Source of the DNA: Mucilaginibacter lappiensis
GTDB lineage: Bacteria; Bacteroidota; Bacteroidia; Sphingobacteriales; Sphingobacteriaceae
Direction: 5' to 3'
NCBI RefSeq assembly: GCF_900155965.1
Contig: NZ_FTMG01000003.1
Span: 1 to 64,000, forward strand
DNA: 64,000 nucleotides
The notes under the pieces: model-generated
Told to the model about the DNA's origin: nothing
Seen by the model: the letters and a program-made list of their open reading frames with translations, nothing else
Database searches by the model: none
Shown here: one piece after another, positions 17,291 to 26,284 of the stretch
Position numbering within the stretch: position 1 is the stretch's first letter
Layout: every line of letters begins with the position of its first letter
Translations under genes and position numbers: made by a program

Positions 17291-17896
17291 ATGAAAGAGA
17301 CCGACCTATCCAAAAGAATTAAAGAATTACGTGTTCGTTTAGGATTAAGCCAGGACGAATTAGCCACCACATCACAATTAAATCTAAGAACGGTACAAAG
17401 GGTTGAAAATGGTGAAACTGAACCAAGGGGCGATACCCTGAAACGGTTATCTAATGCATTAAATGTTACGCCGAATGATCTGATAGAATGGACTGAGCAG
17501 GAAGACAGAGGTTTTTTAACATTTTTAAACCTATCGGCCTTAGCCTTTTTGGCGTTCCCGTTGTTAGGCATTATTGTACCCCTTGCACTTTATATGCTCA
17601 AAAAAGATAAAATTAAAAACATTGATTACACTGGTAAGAGGATACTCAACTTTCAAATATCCTGGTGTTTACTGATATTTCTGAGTTATATCTTATTTAT
17701 TGGCTCGGTGATCTTTCATTTCAATATCCATATTCCGCAAGTTTCTTTTGCTGGCTTTGGCTTATTGGAACTTATTATGATATCTGTACCCCTGATTTTG
17801 TATTTGATTAATACACTTTTGGTGCTAATCAATGCATTCCGAAGCTATAAAGGCATACAAGTAGTTTATAAACCTGCTATACCATTTTTAAGGTAG
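17291..17896 (+). CDS. XRE-family regulator with membrane domain (DUF4870-like)
   Basis: 201 residues. Residues about 10-65 form a classic HTH_XRE domain (RLGLSQDELATTSQLNLRTV with VENGETEPRGDTLKRL). From about 78 to 195 come four hydrophobic segments with 'LAFPLLGIIVPLALYMLKK', 'NFQISWCLLIFLSYILF' and 'LYLINTLLVLINAFRSYKG', the layout of DUF4870 small membrane proteins. So the DNA-binding part is tethered to the membrane. The upstream direct repeats suggest outside regulation. Target genes unknown. Confidence 0.8.
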   Translation: MKETDLSKRIKELRVRLGLSQDELATTSQLNLRTVQRVENGETEPRGDTLKRLSNALNVTPNDLIEWTEQEDRGFLTFLNLSALAFLAFPLLGIIVPLALYMLKKDKIKNIDYTGKRILNFQISWCLLIFLSYILFIGSVIFHFNIHIPQVSFAGFGLLELIMISVPLILYLINTLLVLINAFRSYKGIQVVYKPAIPFLR

Positions 17897-17997
17897 GTAC
17901 CTCTATTGGTGGGGGGGATTCTTTAAAAACAAGCACTTTACAATGGTTATGTAGTGTAAACAGTTGGTGCTACACTACATAAGTTGTAAATAGAAAT

Positions 17998-18186
17998 TTA
18001 TACTTTCTTTTCTGGCGGGGTCGATACGATTTCGCCAAATTCATTAACGTAAGCCATCATGCTTTCCAGGTCGCTGCCGCCGCTATTTTGCTGACGCTCT
18101 TGTTTACGCAGTTCTTTTTCTTCTTTCTTTTTCTGCCTGTTTTTTTCGAGCTGTTTTTTCATGAAGGTTGCTTGCGATTTAGCCAT
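17998..18186 (-). CDS. Small highly basic protein, resembles the N-terminus of Bacteroidota cold-shock proteins
   Basis: 62 residues from the ATG at 18186 (MAKSQATFMKKQLEKNRQKK). The upstream ATG at 18219 would add 11 unusual residues. A KE/KR-rich helix (about 10-35) is followed by GGSDLESMMAYVNEFGEIVSTPP. In Bacteroidota this charged segment is known as the N-terminal extension of cold-shock-domain proteins; here the cold-shock domain itself is absent. Probably an RNA-binding or ribosome-associated small protein by analogy (inference). Confidence 0.6.
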   Translation of the reverse strand: MAKSQATFMKKQLEKNRQKKKEEKELRKQERQQNSGGSDLESMMAYVNEFGEIVSTPPEKKV

Positions 18187-18547
18187 ATTTATTAAAAATT
18201 TAGTTAAACAATTTGCCATTCCCGGTTAAAACCTGTAAAACCCTATCAACTGAACAAAAAGTTCTACATTAAACATGCATGAAGAGGAGGATCATCAATT
18301 TAATTTCCGGGCAGCAACGGTATCAGCGGGGATAAAAATGAACCCTGGTCAACAAGGATTGATTAGCGGTGGCTATATGGGAAATAGCAGTAAATTTTCC
18401 GTTTGTGGTACAAATATACGATTTTTTAGCAAAAATCACGAATGCACCCTCCCGATAGTTTGAAGGCCTTCCCGTAGCTATAGCATCTCCTAAATCCAAA
18501 CTCACAACTTTTTTTTATATTGCTGCCTCAAATCCCAATTACCTATT
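18187..18547. other. Intergenic region, no gene seen
   Basis: 361 bases between the small basic gene and the TIM-barrel gene. Two overlapping frames of about 60 codons (18275-18463 plus, 18323-18505 minus) show no protein-like composition, and no clear hairpin or repeat stands out. It should contain the promoters of both divergent neighbours. Confidence 0.4.
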
Positions 18548-19474
18548 ATGAAACGCAGAAACTTTGTACAAAACTCTGTATTGGCAGGTGCATCATTACT
18601 CACAACCGGACTTTTAAAAACAGATCCCGCAGCAGCAGAGACCGCTGCCTCCGATACCGGTAAACCTTTTCATTTAAACTACGGCATTCATGATGGTATG
18701 TTTAAAAACCTTGCAGGCGATGATTTTATTGATCAGATCAAGTTTGCTTATGATCAGGGGTTCCGCAGTATTGAAGATAATGGTATGGCCCACCGACCGG
18801 TTGATCAGCAGAAAAAAATTGGTGATACGCTGGCTAAATTGGGTATGGCTATGGGCGTTTTTGTACAACCCGGTTTAGGTAATGACAACAACCTTTTAGC
18901 ATCTGGCAAGGCCGAGCATCTCGACAAGTTCATAACCAGCTGTAAAGAAGCAGTTGAAGTTGCCAAACGCATTAATGGTAAACTGGTTACCGTGGTTCCG
19001 GGCGATTTTGTGCGCAACCTCCCCATCGGCGTACAAACGGGTAATGTAATTGAAGCCATTAAAAAGGGTACATCCATTATTGAACCTCATGGCCTGGTGA
19101 TGGTGCTGGAGCCCTTAAGTGATAACCCCGATCTGTTTTTACGCACCCCCGATCAGGCTTACGCTATCTGCAAAGCGGTAGGCAGTCCTTCATGCAAAAT
19201 TTTATATGATATGTACCATGTACAGCGCAACCAGGGTAATATTATCCCCACGCTTGATTGGGTATATGACGAGATAGGTTATTACCAGATTGGCGATAAC
19301 CCTGGTCGTAAAGAACCCGGCACGGGCGAGGTTAACTACAAAAACATATTCAAACACATTTATGACAAAGGATATAAAGGCGTACTAGGTATGGAACATG
19401 GCACAGCGGGCGCCGGTAAAGAGGGCGAATTGGCCCTGATCAAAGCATACCGCGAAGCTGATAGTTTTATATAG
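18548..19474 (+). CDS. TIM-barrel sugar isomerase/epimerase, hydroxypyruvate isomerase-like
   Basis: 308 residues. The N-terminus MKRRNFVQNSVLAGASLL resembles a Tat signal, so it may act in the periplasm. The rest is an AP-endonuclease-2-type TIM barrel with metal/active-site residues in the hydroxypyruvate isomerase positions: Glu188 (LVMVLEPL), Asp221 and His224 (DMYH), and Glu283 (GMEHG). It interconverts a hydroxyacid/sugar by analogy; the true substrate is unknown. It precedes the M28 peptidase by 19 bases and the two look co-transcribed. Confidence 0.8.
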   Translation: MKRRNFVQNSVLAGASLLTTGLLKTDPAAAETAASDTGKPFHLNYGIHDGMFKNLAGDDFIDQIKFAYDQGFRSIEDNGMAHRPVDQQKKIGDTLAKLGMAMGVFVQPGLGNDNNLLASGKAEHLDKFITSCKEAVEVAKRINGKLVTVVPGDFVRNLPIGVQTGNVIEAIKKGTSIIEPHGLVMVLEPLSDNPDLFLRTPDQAYAICKAVGSPSCKILYDMYHVQRNQGNIIPTLDWVYDEIGYYQIGDNPGRKEPGTGEVNYKNIFKHIYDKGYKGVLGMEHGTAGAGKEGELALIKAYREADSFI

Positions 19475-19493
19475 ACAACCGTCATCATAAATA

Positions 19494-20693
19494 ATGAATT
19501 TCAAAACTCCTAAGCACCTATTGTTAACTGCCGCCTCCTGCTTATTGCTCACCGCCAATTTTGCAAAAGCTCAGGACACGCTGTTTGCCCGCAAAATGGT
19601 TGATACTTTAACTTCGCCCTATTTCTGGGGCCGTGGTTATACCAAAGATGGTGTGCATCGTGCAGCCAATTTTTTAGTCGCGCAGTTTAAGGCTTATGGT
19701 GTAAAACCCATGGATGGCAAAAATTATATGCAGGAGTTTAGCTACCCGGTTAATACTTTTCCGGGTAAAATGAAGGTGGTGATCAATAATATCGAGCTTA
19801 AACCAGGAGTAGATTACATTGTAAGTCCCGACAGCAAAGGCGTAACCGGTACCGGCAAGCTGGAGCAAATTGATAGCACACACTTTGTTGATAAGGAAAA
19901 CCGGGTAGTTTTATCGCTCGAAGATAAGCTCACCTGGTCTGTGGAGGGTAAAGCGCTTGATTATACACTGATACAGATGGATAAAAAATCGGTAAAACAA
20001 ACACCATCCACTATTCAGGTTGATATAGAGAACCAACTGATCCCTGATTTTAAAACAGCAAACATCTGCGGTATTGTCAATGGCACTTCAAAGCCCGACT
20101 CGATATTGGTTATCACCGCGCATTACGATCATTTGGGCGGCATGGGAAGCAATACTTATTTCCCGGGCGCTAATGACAATGCCAGCGGAATTACCCAATT
20201 ATTAAGCTTAGCTAAATACTATGGCGCCCATCCGCAGCGCTACAGCATGGCCTTCATTTGTTTTTCGGGCGAAGAAGCCGGACTATTGGGTTCTAAATAT
20301 TTTACCGATAACCCTTTGATACCTTTAAAAAACATCCGCTTCCTGATCAATTTGGATCTTGATGGCACCGGTATTGAAGGCATTACGGTAGTGAACGCCA
20401 CCGTTTACCCCAAAGAATTTGCCGCATTAAAACAAATTAACAGCCAGGGTAATTATGTGGTAAAAGTAAACCCGCGCGGAAAGGCCGCCAATAGTGATCA
20501 TTACTATTTTACAGAAAAAGGGGTTCCTGCTTTTTTCATATACACATTGGGTGGTATCAAGGCCTATCACGATGTTTTTGACATCAGCAAAACTTTACCC
20601 CTTACGGAGTATGCCGACTTGTTCAAGCTCATCCTGAAATTTAACAACAGCCTGATGACAAAACAAAAAACTACTATATCATCAGTCAATTAA
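19494..20693 (+). CDS. M28 family zinc metallopeptidase
   Basis: 399 residues with a signal peptide (first ~26 residues, cleavage after FAKAQ). The M28 metal ligands and catalytic residues are all present: His210 and Asp212 (ITAHYDH), Asp228 (GANDNASG), catalytic Glu260-Glu261 (SGEEAG), Asp288 (NLDLDG) and His359 (KAYHDVFD). These are aminopeptidases or related exopeptidases of the periplasm or surface. Co-transcribed with the isomerase before it and the GNAT gene three bases after its stop. Confidence 0.92.
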   Translation: MNFKTPKHLLLTAASCLLLTANFAKAQDTLFARKMVDTLTSPYFWGRGYTKDGVHRAANFLVAQFKAYGVKPMDGKNYMQEFSYPVNTFPGKMKVVINNIELKPGVDYIVSPDSKGVTGTGKLEQIDSTHFVDKENRVVLSLEDKLTWSVEGKALDYTLIQMDKKSVKQTPSTIQVDIENQLIPDFKTANICGIVNGTSKPDSILVITAHYDHLGGMGSNTYFPGANDNASGITQLLSLAKYYGAHPQRYSMAFICFSGEEAGLLGSKYFTDNPLIPLKNIRFLINLDLDGTGIEGITVVNATVYPKEFAALKQINSQGNYVVKVNPRGKAANSDHYYFTEKGVPAFFIYTLGGIKAYHDVFDISKTLPLTEYADLFKLILKFNNSLMTKQKTTISSVN

Positions 20694-20696
20694 TTT

Positions 20697-21248
20697 ATGC
20701 TTAACCTTAATTTTGATCCTTTCCCTGTTCTTACTACCGAACGTTTGATATTGCGAAGGTTCACTTTTGCCGACGCCCCAAAGCTTTTTGAGCTGCGAAA
20801 AGACCCGGTCATTATGCAATATATATCCCGGCCACTCTCAAAAACGCTTGATGATGCTATAGATCTGATAAAAGTTATTAACGATTTACTCAAGGGCAAT
20901 AATGGCATTACCTGGTGTATTACACTTAAAAACGAGCAGGAGTTTGTTGGCAGCATAGGCTTTTGGCGTATAGAAAAAGAGAATTATCGGGCCGAGATTG
21001 GATATCTTTTAAACCCGGCCTATCAGGGCAGGGGAATTATGCAGGAAGCCATAGAAACCATCATTAATTACGGTTTTGGGCCCATGAGCCTCCACACTAT
21101 ACAAGCAAACGTGAGTCCTGACAACCTGGCTTCAATAAAATTGCTTCAAAAGAACAACTTTACACAGGAGGCTTATTTTAAGGAAAATTATTTTTTTAAT
21201 GGGGTATTTGAAGATACACTTGTTTACACGTTATTAACAAAAACTTAA
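20697..21248 (+). CDS. GNAT N-acetyltransferase, RimJ/RimL type
   Basis: 183 residues. Begins LTTERLILRRF (typical of RimJ/RimL-type acetyltransferases), with the acetyl-CoA loop 'YLLNPAYQGRGIMQEA' (QxxGxG/A) at about residues 107-120. These enzymes acetylate N-termini or small amines; target unknown. It starts three bases after the M28 stop and is the last gene of this operon. Confidence 0.9.
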   Translation: MLNLNFDPFPVLTTERLILRRFTFADAPKLFELRKDPVIMQYISRPLSKTLDDAIDLIKVINDLLKGNNGITWCITLKNEQEFVGSIGFWRIEKENYRAEIGYLLNPAYQGRGIMQEAIETIINYGFGPMSLHTIQANVSPDNLASIKLLQKNNFTQEAYFKENYFFNGVFEDTLVYTLLTKT

Positions 21249-21392
21249 ATGTGTTAACAAAATATTTACTTCAGGTATTTTGAATTAAAAAATTTTAATG
21301 CATGTTTACAGCATAAAAACCAATTATAGCTAAATGCCGAAACAATTCGGCTAAAATGGGGTTAACAATTATTAAAAACAAAAGAACTTATC

Positions 21393-21608
21393 ATGGCAAC
21401 AGAAAAAGGAAGCGGCATTACCGCGTATTCAGTAAAAACCAAAACTAAAAATGTACCAATGATCGATCCTGTTATTGACATCAAATCAGGAAGGTACATC
21501 GCAACAGGAAAAGATAGCGCAGGTAACAAAATGGCCGCTATCATGGGAAAAGCAACTGCCGAAGAGCATATCAAAAACGGTAACGCCAAAAAAGGCACTG
21601 GCTGGTAA
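21393..21608 (+). CDS. Small hypothetical protein
   Basis: 71 residues, Lys/Gly/Ala rich (MATEKGSGITAYSVKTKTK), no membrane segment. A conserved-looking ending GNAKKGTGW. Not recognised. It has an excellent terminator eight bases after the stop, which supports expression as its own short transcript. Confidence 0.6.
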   Translation: MATEKGSGITAYSVKTKTKNVPMIDPVIDIKSGRYIATGKDSAGNKMAAIMGKATAEEHIKNGNAKKGTGW

Positions 21609-21615
21609 ATAGCAC

Positions 21616-21651
21616 AATAAAAGCCCCGGTATTAATACCGGGGCTTTTATT
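21616..21651. terminator. Bidirectional intrinsic terminator
   Basis: A 36-base perfect palindrome at 21616-21651: AATAAAAGCCCCGGTATT followed by its exact reverse complement. T run on the plus strand after the small protein gene, and A run on the other side. Strong rho-independent terminator. Confidence 0.9.
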
Positions 21652-21868
21652 TTACACTCCCCCTATTTATCTCTCCCTCTTTGCCTGGCTTTCACAGGCA
21701 TTATCAAATAATTTTCAAGCTAAATTTATTCTTCAGGTACCGGCTAACCATGTGGTTTTTACGCATTTCGGGTACTTTTACGCAAAAAAAATGGGTGAAA
21801 ACACCTATTTTCCTTCATTCCTATTTGTTTTAATTTTGCTAAACCTGTTAATTAAAACGAACGAGCCG

Positions 21869-22162
21869 ATGTCTGTACGTATTCTTTGTATAAAAACCGA
21901 TGCTAAACTGCACAAAAACCCTTATGTAGCTATTGATTCATTAGAGTGGGTAAATGAACGCATCAATGTAAAAGGGGTTACTGAAAGAGCAAAACTTTAT
22001 GACTGGATAAAGGATGCTGACGGTGAAGCATATATTATTGATGAGTATGGTAATAAAACCACGCTGATCCCCGCCCTTTGCCCGGATGGTAATAAATATG
22101 TTAAAACCGTGTTTGACGAATCAAAACCGGATTATTTATTGGCCTTACCGCAGAGCGCTTAA
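21869..22162 (+). CDS. DUF3892 family protein
   Basis: 97 residues from the ATG at 21869 (MSVRILCIKTDAKLHKNPYV). The longer frame from 21752 adds 39 residues of hydrophobic low-quality sequence and is not part of the family. The pattern 'AIDSLEWVNE ... YDWIKDADGEAYIIDEYGNK ... KYVKTVFDESKPDYLLALP' matches DUF3892, a small cytoplasmic domain of unknown function. Convergent with the CYTH gene, with stops eight bases apart. Confidence 0.8.
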   Translation: MSVRILCIKTDAKLHKNPYVAIDSLEWVNERINVKGVTERAKLYDWIKDADGEAYIIDEYGNKTTLIPALCPDGNKYVKTVFDESKPDYLLALPQSA

Positions 22163-22169
22163 TATTTAG

Positions 22170-22643
22170 TTACTCAGTCCATCTCATAAACGGATTTAAC
22201 GATAAAGCCGAGTTGTAATATTTTTTGTCACCGGTAACCTCTACAGTGATCCAGGATGGTAATTTAAACGTTTCAGCCTCATCTTCCAGTTCAATTTCTG
22301 CTACCAGCAAGCCCTGGTTATCACCTAAAAATTCGTCAACTTCCCACATCTTGCCTTCATAGTTAATACAATAGCGAGTCTTTTCCAGCTCTGATACTGC
22401 AAAATTATTCAATAGCTCTACCCCTTCATTAACCGGGATAATATACTCATATTCCAGGCGACTAATACCCTTTGTTTTCCCTTTAATGGTTATATAACCG
22501 TGTTCGTCGGTAACACGCACCCGGATAGTTTTAATATCATCACTTAAAATATATCCCTGGCGATAATGTTTACCCGCGGGTTTACTAAGCTGGTGCCATT
22601 GTTCGTGATCAACCAGAAATTTGCGTTCAATTTCAATAGCCAT
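22170..22643 (-). CDS. CYTH domain protein (triphosphate tunnel family)
   Basis: 157 residues. N-terminal signature EIERKFLV at 4-10, beta-rich, with many paired Glu/Lys/Arg (IRVRVTDEHGYITIKGKTKG, 'RLEYEYIIPV') and a closing 'VEVTGDKKYYNSALSLNPF'. CYTH proteins bind metal and triphosphates in a beta-barrel tunnel; substrates range from thiamine triphosphate to polyphosphate, and some make cAMP. Which applies here cannot be told from sequence. Precedes the methyltransferase gene on the same strand. Confidence 0.85.
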   Translation of the reverse strand: MAIEIERKFLVDHEQWHQLSKPAGKHYRQGYILSDDIKTIRVRVTDEHGYITIKGKTKGISRLEYEYIIPVNEGVELLNNFAVSELEKTRYCINYEGKMWEVDEFLGDNQGLLVAEIELEDEAETFKLPSWITVEVTGDKKYYNSALSLNPFMRWTE

Positions 22644-22701
22644 ATTTTTTTATACCTGGACGGTAAATATAGGAATGAAAAGAATAACTATTAGGATGCC
22701 A

Positions 22702-23286
22702 TCACAGCACTTTTCTAACCGCTATCAATATACCGGTAGCCCAGCATTGTTTGGTGAGCACCAGGTCTGTCCGTTGCTCCAGTACTTCCATCAACCGGAT
22801 AGCTTTTTCATGATGACCATCGGGCCAGTTGGGCTGGGGCAGCATATCATCAATAATATATAAACCACCGGGATTAAGCATGGCTATAGCTTCATCAAGC
22901 AACAAATACTTACCATGCCAGGTATCTGCAAAAATATAATCGAACTTTAAATGTTTATTTTGTTCAAACCAGTTGGCGCCATCTGTACAAACCAATTCCA
23001 GCCGTTTATCATTACCCAGGAACTGATCGGCTATTTCTAAAAACCGGGCATCATTGTCGATAGAAATAAGAGTAGACGCGGCATCCATACCATCCAGTAT
23101 CCAGGAGGTTGACAGCCCAGTACCCGTACCCAACTCCAGGAATTTACCCCCCGGCTTTGCAGCGGCAAGTGTTTTCAATAAAGAGCAGGTTAAGGCATCG
23201 GACGCCATGGTAAAACCCGATTTGATGGTGGCTTTATCAATATCGGTGTATGCTTTGGGATAGGCTTGTTTTATTTCCTGGTTCAT
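22702..23286 (-). CDS. Class I SAM-dependent methyltransferase
   Basis: 194 residues from the ATG at 23286 (MNQEIKQAYPKAYTDIDKAT). The longer frame from 23382 adds 32 residues with no conservation. SAM motif I is FLELGTGTGLS, motif II has 'LVCTDGANWFEQ', then 'FDYIFADTWHGKY' and a closing 'GILIAVRKVL'. O-methyltransferase-like family 3, small molecule or cofactor acceptor unknown. Lies upstream of the CYTH gene on the same strand. Confidence 0.85.
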   Translation of the reverse strand: MNQEIKQAYPKAYTDIDKATIKSGFTMASDALTCSLLKTLAAAKPGGKFLELGTGTGLSTSWILDGMDAASTLISIDNDARFLEIADQFLGNDKRLELVCTDGANWFEQNKHLKFDYIFADTWHGKYLLLDEAIAMLNPGGLYIIDDMLPQPNWPDGHHEKAIRLMEVLEQRTDLVLTKQCWATGILIAVRKVL

Positions 23287-23431
23287 TGGATATTGTTTTA
23301 GGTTATGATTGTTTTGTTTACAAGTATAGCTAACAAAAATATTATTTAAAACAATTTGGATATATTTTGTACCAAAAACCAATTTGGTATTTTGAATACA
23401 TTATCAATCTTTACAGTCAAACCGAAGCATC

Positions 23432-24679
23432 TTACTTTATCGGATAGGATTGCAAGGCTCCATTAGCTAAGTTAAGGCAAAGCAACTGCTGCATGGGATA
23501 ATTGAATTTACCCGCGGGTGTACCCATGAAAAATAGCTTATCACCATCAGGCTGTTTGTAAAGAAAGCCGATATCAGCGTAACCTGTGTTGGCCTGCCAG
23601 ATAACCTTACCATCTGGCAGTATAGCCGTGAGCAATACCGGCGAGGTGTTCTCCATAGATGCTTTGTGCATCACGATCAGTCCCCCGTTATTTAAGCGAA
23701 TGGGGGCATGAATATTATTATAATTGTTGGCAAATAGCCGATAGGTTTCATTATTAGCCAATGAATCAGTGGACAGCCTATAGCCTTGATGCGGATCGGT
23801 TAAAAAACCGCCGTATATATAAACAGCTTCGTTTACTTTTTTCCAATTACCGCTAAGCTTGTCGACAGGATGACTGTATAAGGACCTCCTCACCGACTTT
23901 TCCACGCTGCGATGCTGTACTCCTTCTATTAGCTTATTGGCTTGCAACAACTGTACTTCTTTTTCATCCAGCAAAACCAGGCTTTGTTTGCCATCGTCAT
24001 AAGCCTGTACCATAAGACTATTGTATGAGGGTTGATTAGTCGGCTTAAAGTATTCATCGGAATTGATGATATGGATAATATCCGCTTTTAAGGTAACACC
24101 GTTGATGCTATAAAAAAGGCCGTCCGTACCTTTAAACAGCACGGCTTTTAATGAATCACTATAGGCATATTTGATATCACTGCTGTTATAAGATGTTAGT
24201 TCTTCTTTACTCATTTTATCCTTAATGGTTTCAAAATGATCATTTTGAGCAACCACCTCCCCTGTTTGTTTGTCAATCACATACAATTCATTCCGTAGAA
24301 AAAATAAATATTTAGAAGATTGACCCAACAATGCCGCATGGCCAAAATCCTGGTCGCGATTGTTTTTAGCGTCAAGCAGCACCCGCCACAGCCTTTTACC
24401 ATTTTCTACATCGATAGCTTCGGCATACCTGTTGTTGTCGATATATGTTTCTGTCGCTCCAGATTCATGAGTTACAACGGTAGCCATTACCGTATGCCCG
24501 TTTGCAGTATAAAATAAGGCATCAGGCTGGGCATAAGTGGCGGCCCCAATATTGATGATGCTGATCACACCTAAAATAATACCAATTACAATCAATACGG
24601 GTAACAGAAAAAGCAATACGAGTCGCCAGTAATTACGTTGAGATGGTATTGCGCCAGGAGAAAAGTTGTGCTGTTGCAT
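23432..24679 (-). CDS. PA2928 family membrane-anchored propeller-like protein
   Basis: 415 residues with an N-terminal membrane anchor (about 17-45, 'YWRLVLLFLLPVLIVIGIIL') and a large exported domain of repeated beta-type units (YFLRNELYVIDKQTGEV, 'TEYIDNNRYAEAIDVENGKR', 'LLDEKEVQLLQAN'), like a PQQ-type beta-propeller. The pattern is that of the PA2928 family. Function unknown; propellers often bind proteins or ligands at the surface. Same strand as the serine hydrolase gene upstream, but separated by 101 bases with a hairpin. Confidence 0.6.
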   Translation of the reverse strand: MQQHNFSPGAIPSQRNYWRLVLLFLLPVLIVIGIILGVISIINIGAATYAQPDALFYTANGHTVMATVVTHESGATETYIDNNRYAEAIDVENGKRLWRVLLDAKNNRDQDFGHAALLGQSSKYLFFLRNELYVIDKQTGEVVAQNDHFETIKDKMSKEELTSYNSSDIKYAYSDSLKAVLFKGTDGLFYSINGVTLKADIIHIINSDEYFKPTNQPSYNSLMVQAYDDGKQSLVLLDEKEVQLLQANKLIEGVQHRSVEKSVRRSLYSHPVDKLSGNWKKVNEAVYIYGGFLTDPHQGYRLSTDSLANNETYRLFANNYNNIHAPIRLNNGGLIVMHKASMENTSPVLLTAILPDGKVIWQANTGYADIGFLYKQPDGDKLFFMGTPAGKFNYPMQQLLCLNLANGALQSYPIK

Positions 24680-24741
24680 AAGGTAGTTTAATCAAAAACA
24701 CGATAGCTTTTGATTTGTTTGTTCTACCATCTGTAGGAGTC

Positions 24742-24776
24742 AGATCCGCATAATGCCATATACGTTATGCGGATCT
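24742..24776. terminator. Terminator-like hairpin between serine hydrolase and propeller gene
   Basis: AGATCCGCATAA (24742-24753) pairs perfectly with TTATGCGGATCT (24765-24776), 12 bp, 11-base loop. It starts five bases after the serine hydrolase stop on the minus strand. A T run exists only on the plus-strand side. Likely ends the upstream transcript. Confidence 0.6.
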
Positions 24777-24780
24777 TTGT

Positions 24781-26196
24781 TTATTTTTTATTAAATGATG
24801 GCAGGATATATTTGCTGATCAGCTCATCAGAGGGCGATTTGGTGTTATAATTGCCGCCGGTTATGGCAACAACCAGGTCCTGATCTGGGAAAACATATAT
24901 TTTTTGACCACCATTGCCCTGTGCTGCTTTTCCGTAATATCGCACCCCACCGTCGGCATCCAGGTATTTTAACCACCACAGATAGCCATAATCAACGCCC
25001 TGTACTACGGAGTGCTTTTGGAACGATGCCGTCACCCAATCGGCAGGGATGATCTGTTTATTATTCCAAACGCCTTTGTTGAAGTATAACAGCCCAAATT
25101 TGGCCATATCGCGCGGGTGAAGGTAGATCTGGCAATATTCATTAATGTTTGATCTGTCGGGCTTAAAATTCCATTTGTAGCCGGTAATACCCAAGGGGCC
25201 AAAAAGATTCTTTTGACCAAAGGCGGAAAGCGCCATATGAGTAGCTTTTTCAATAATACGCCCAATGGTGATGGGGTTGCCGGAGCAATACCTGCCATCG
25301 TTACCTGGTTTATCGATCATCGGCAGATCGAGGGTGAATTTAACCCAGTCGTCTGAGGCATCCATTGCTTCCTCACTGCCTTCCGATTTAGGATTACTCA
25401 CATCGCAATCCAAACCGCTTTGGTTGGCCAGCATGTTTTCAATGGTGATGGTTTTCTTGATATCGGTATTATTGGCCAGATTATATTCGGGGAAGTAGGA
25501 TAACACAGTTTCGTTTTTACTCTTGATAAACCCCTGATGTATAGCGATACCGGTAAGCGCAGATACCATACTTTTAGTAGCCGAACGCATTTCCTGCAGG
25601 CTATCTTTGGTATATTCATAAAAATACTCCTCAAACACCAGTTTGCCACCTTTTATAATTAAAACACTGTGCACATTGGGATATTTACCTTGCACAATCT
25701 TGTTCATCATTTTATCGAGTAGAGCAGTATCCAAGCCAACAGCTGTAGCATCACCGGGTTGCAAACCATCTTTTAGTTTGGCGGGCCTGCCATATTTATA
25801 CTGATAGGTTTTAACATTAGCCACTAACCTGGGGTACCACATTTGTGGCGGAAAGGTAACATTCCTGGTGATGAGCTTATTGGTATCATTGCCTTTAGTA
25901 TAACTTATGATTTGATTGGAAGCATTTCTTAAAAAGGTGATCTTATTTTTGCCGATATCCAAAAAAATATCTTTGCCGGAACCTTTTAACGGATATACAC
26001 TTAACTTAATAATCGCAACCAAACAGGTATCCACCGGCGAGGCTGCGATCTGTAATTTATCCTCCTTGCCGTATTGGTAAACACCTTCATACTCCTTTAA
26101 TTGCTGATAGGTTATTTTATAGGGTTGCTGTGCAAATGCATGCCTGGCGATTAAGAAAAAAAGGAATATAAATAAGTTGGTTTTCAGGCTTCTCAT
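24781..26196 (-). CDS. Beta-lactamase family serine hydrolase
   Basis: 471 residues. Signal peptide (MRSLKTNLFIFLFFLIARHAFAQ), then a small N-terminal domain (about 24-110), then a class C beta-lactamase/penicillin-binding fold: S205-x-x-K208 (RSATKSM) gives nucleophile Ser205 and base Lys208, Tyr303-x-Ser305 (YCSG) matches YxN/S, and a glycine-rich stretch (AQGNGGQ) near the C-terminus stands in for the KTG box. Probably periplasmic, acting on peptides, esters or cell-wall fragments; not a true beta-lactamase by sequence. Confidence 0.88.
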   Translation of the reverse strand: MRSLKTNLFIFLFFLIARHAFAQQPYKITYQQLKEYEGVYQYGKEDKLQIAASPVDTCLVAIIKLSVYPLKGSGKDIFLDIGKNKITFLRNASNQIISYTKGNDTNKLITRNVTFPPQMWYPRLVANVKTYQYKYGRPAKLKDGLQPGDATAVGLDTALLDKMMNKIVQGKYPNVHSVLIIKGGKLVFEEYFYEYTKDSLQEMRSATKSMVSALTGIAIHQGFIKSKNETVLSYFPEYNLANNTDIKKTITIENMLANQSGLDCDVSNPKSEGSEEAMDASDDWVKFTLDLPMIDKPGNDGRYCSGNPITIGRIIEKATHMALSAFGQKNLFGPLGITGYKWNFKPDRSNINEYCQIYLHPRDMAKFGLLYFNKGVWNNKQIIPADWVTASFQKHSVVQGVDYGYLWWLKYLDADGGVRYYGKAAQGNGGQKIYVFPDQDLVVAITGGNYNTKSPSDELISKYILPSFNKK

Positions 26197-26284
26197 AGTT
26201 CAAGTTTTATATCGGTAACGCAATCTAAATTATTTATGTTACAATGCATCAGGATGATAAAACTAATATCAGCAATATTTAACC

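Noticed and set aside
18275..18505. Overlapping 60-codon frames on both strands
   Set aside because: Neither has membrane, signal or domain pattern; region looks intergenic.
21752..21868. N-terminal extension of the DUF3892 protein
   Set aside because: Not conserved in the family; the internal ATG at 21869 gives the full domain.
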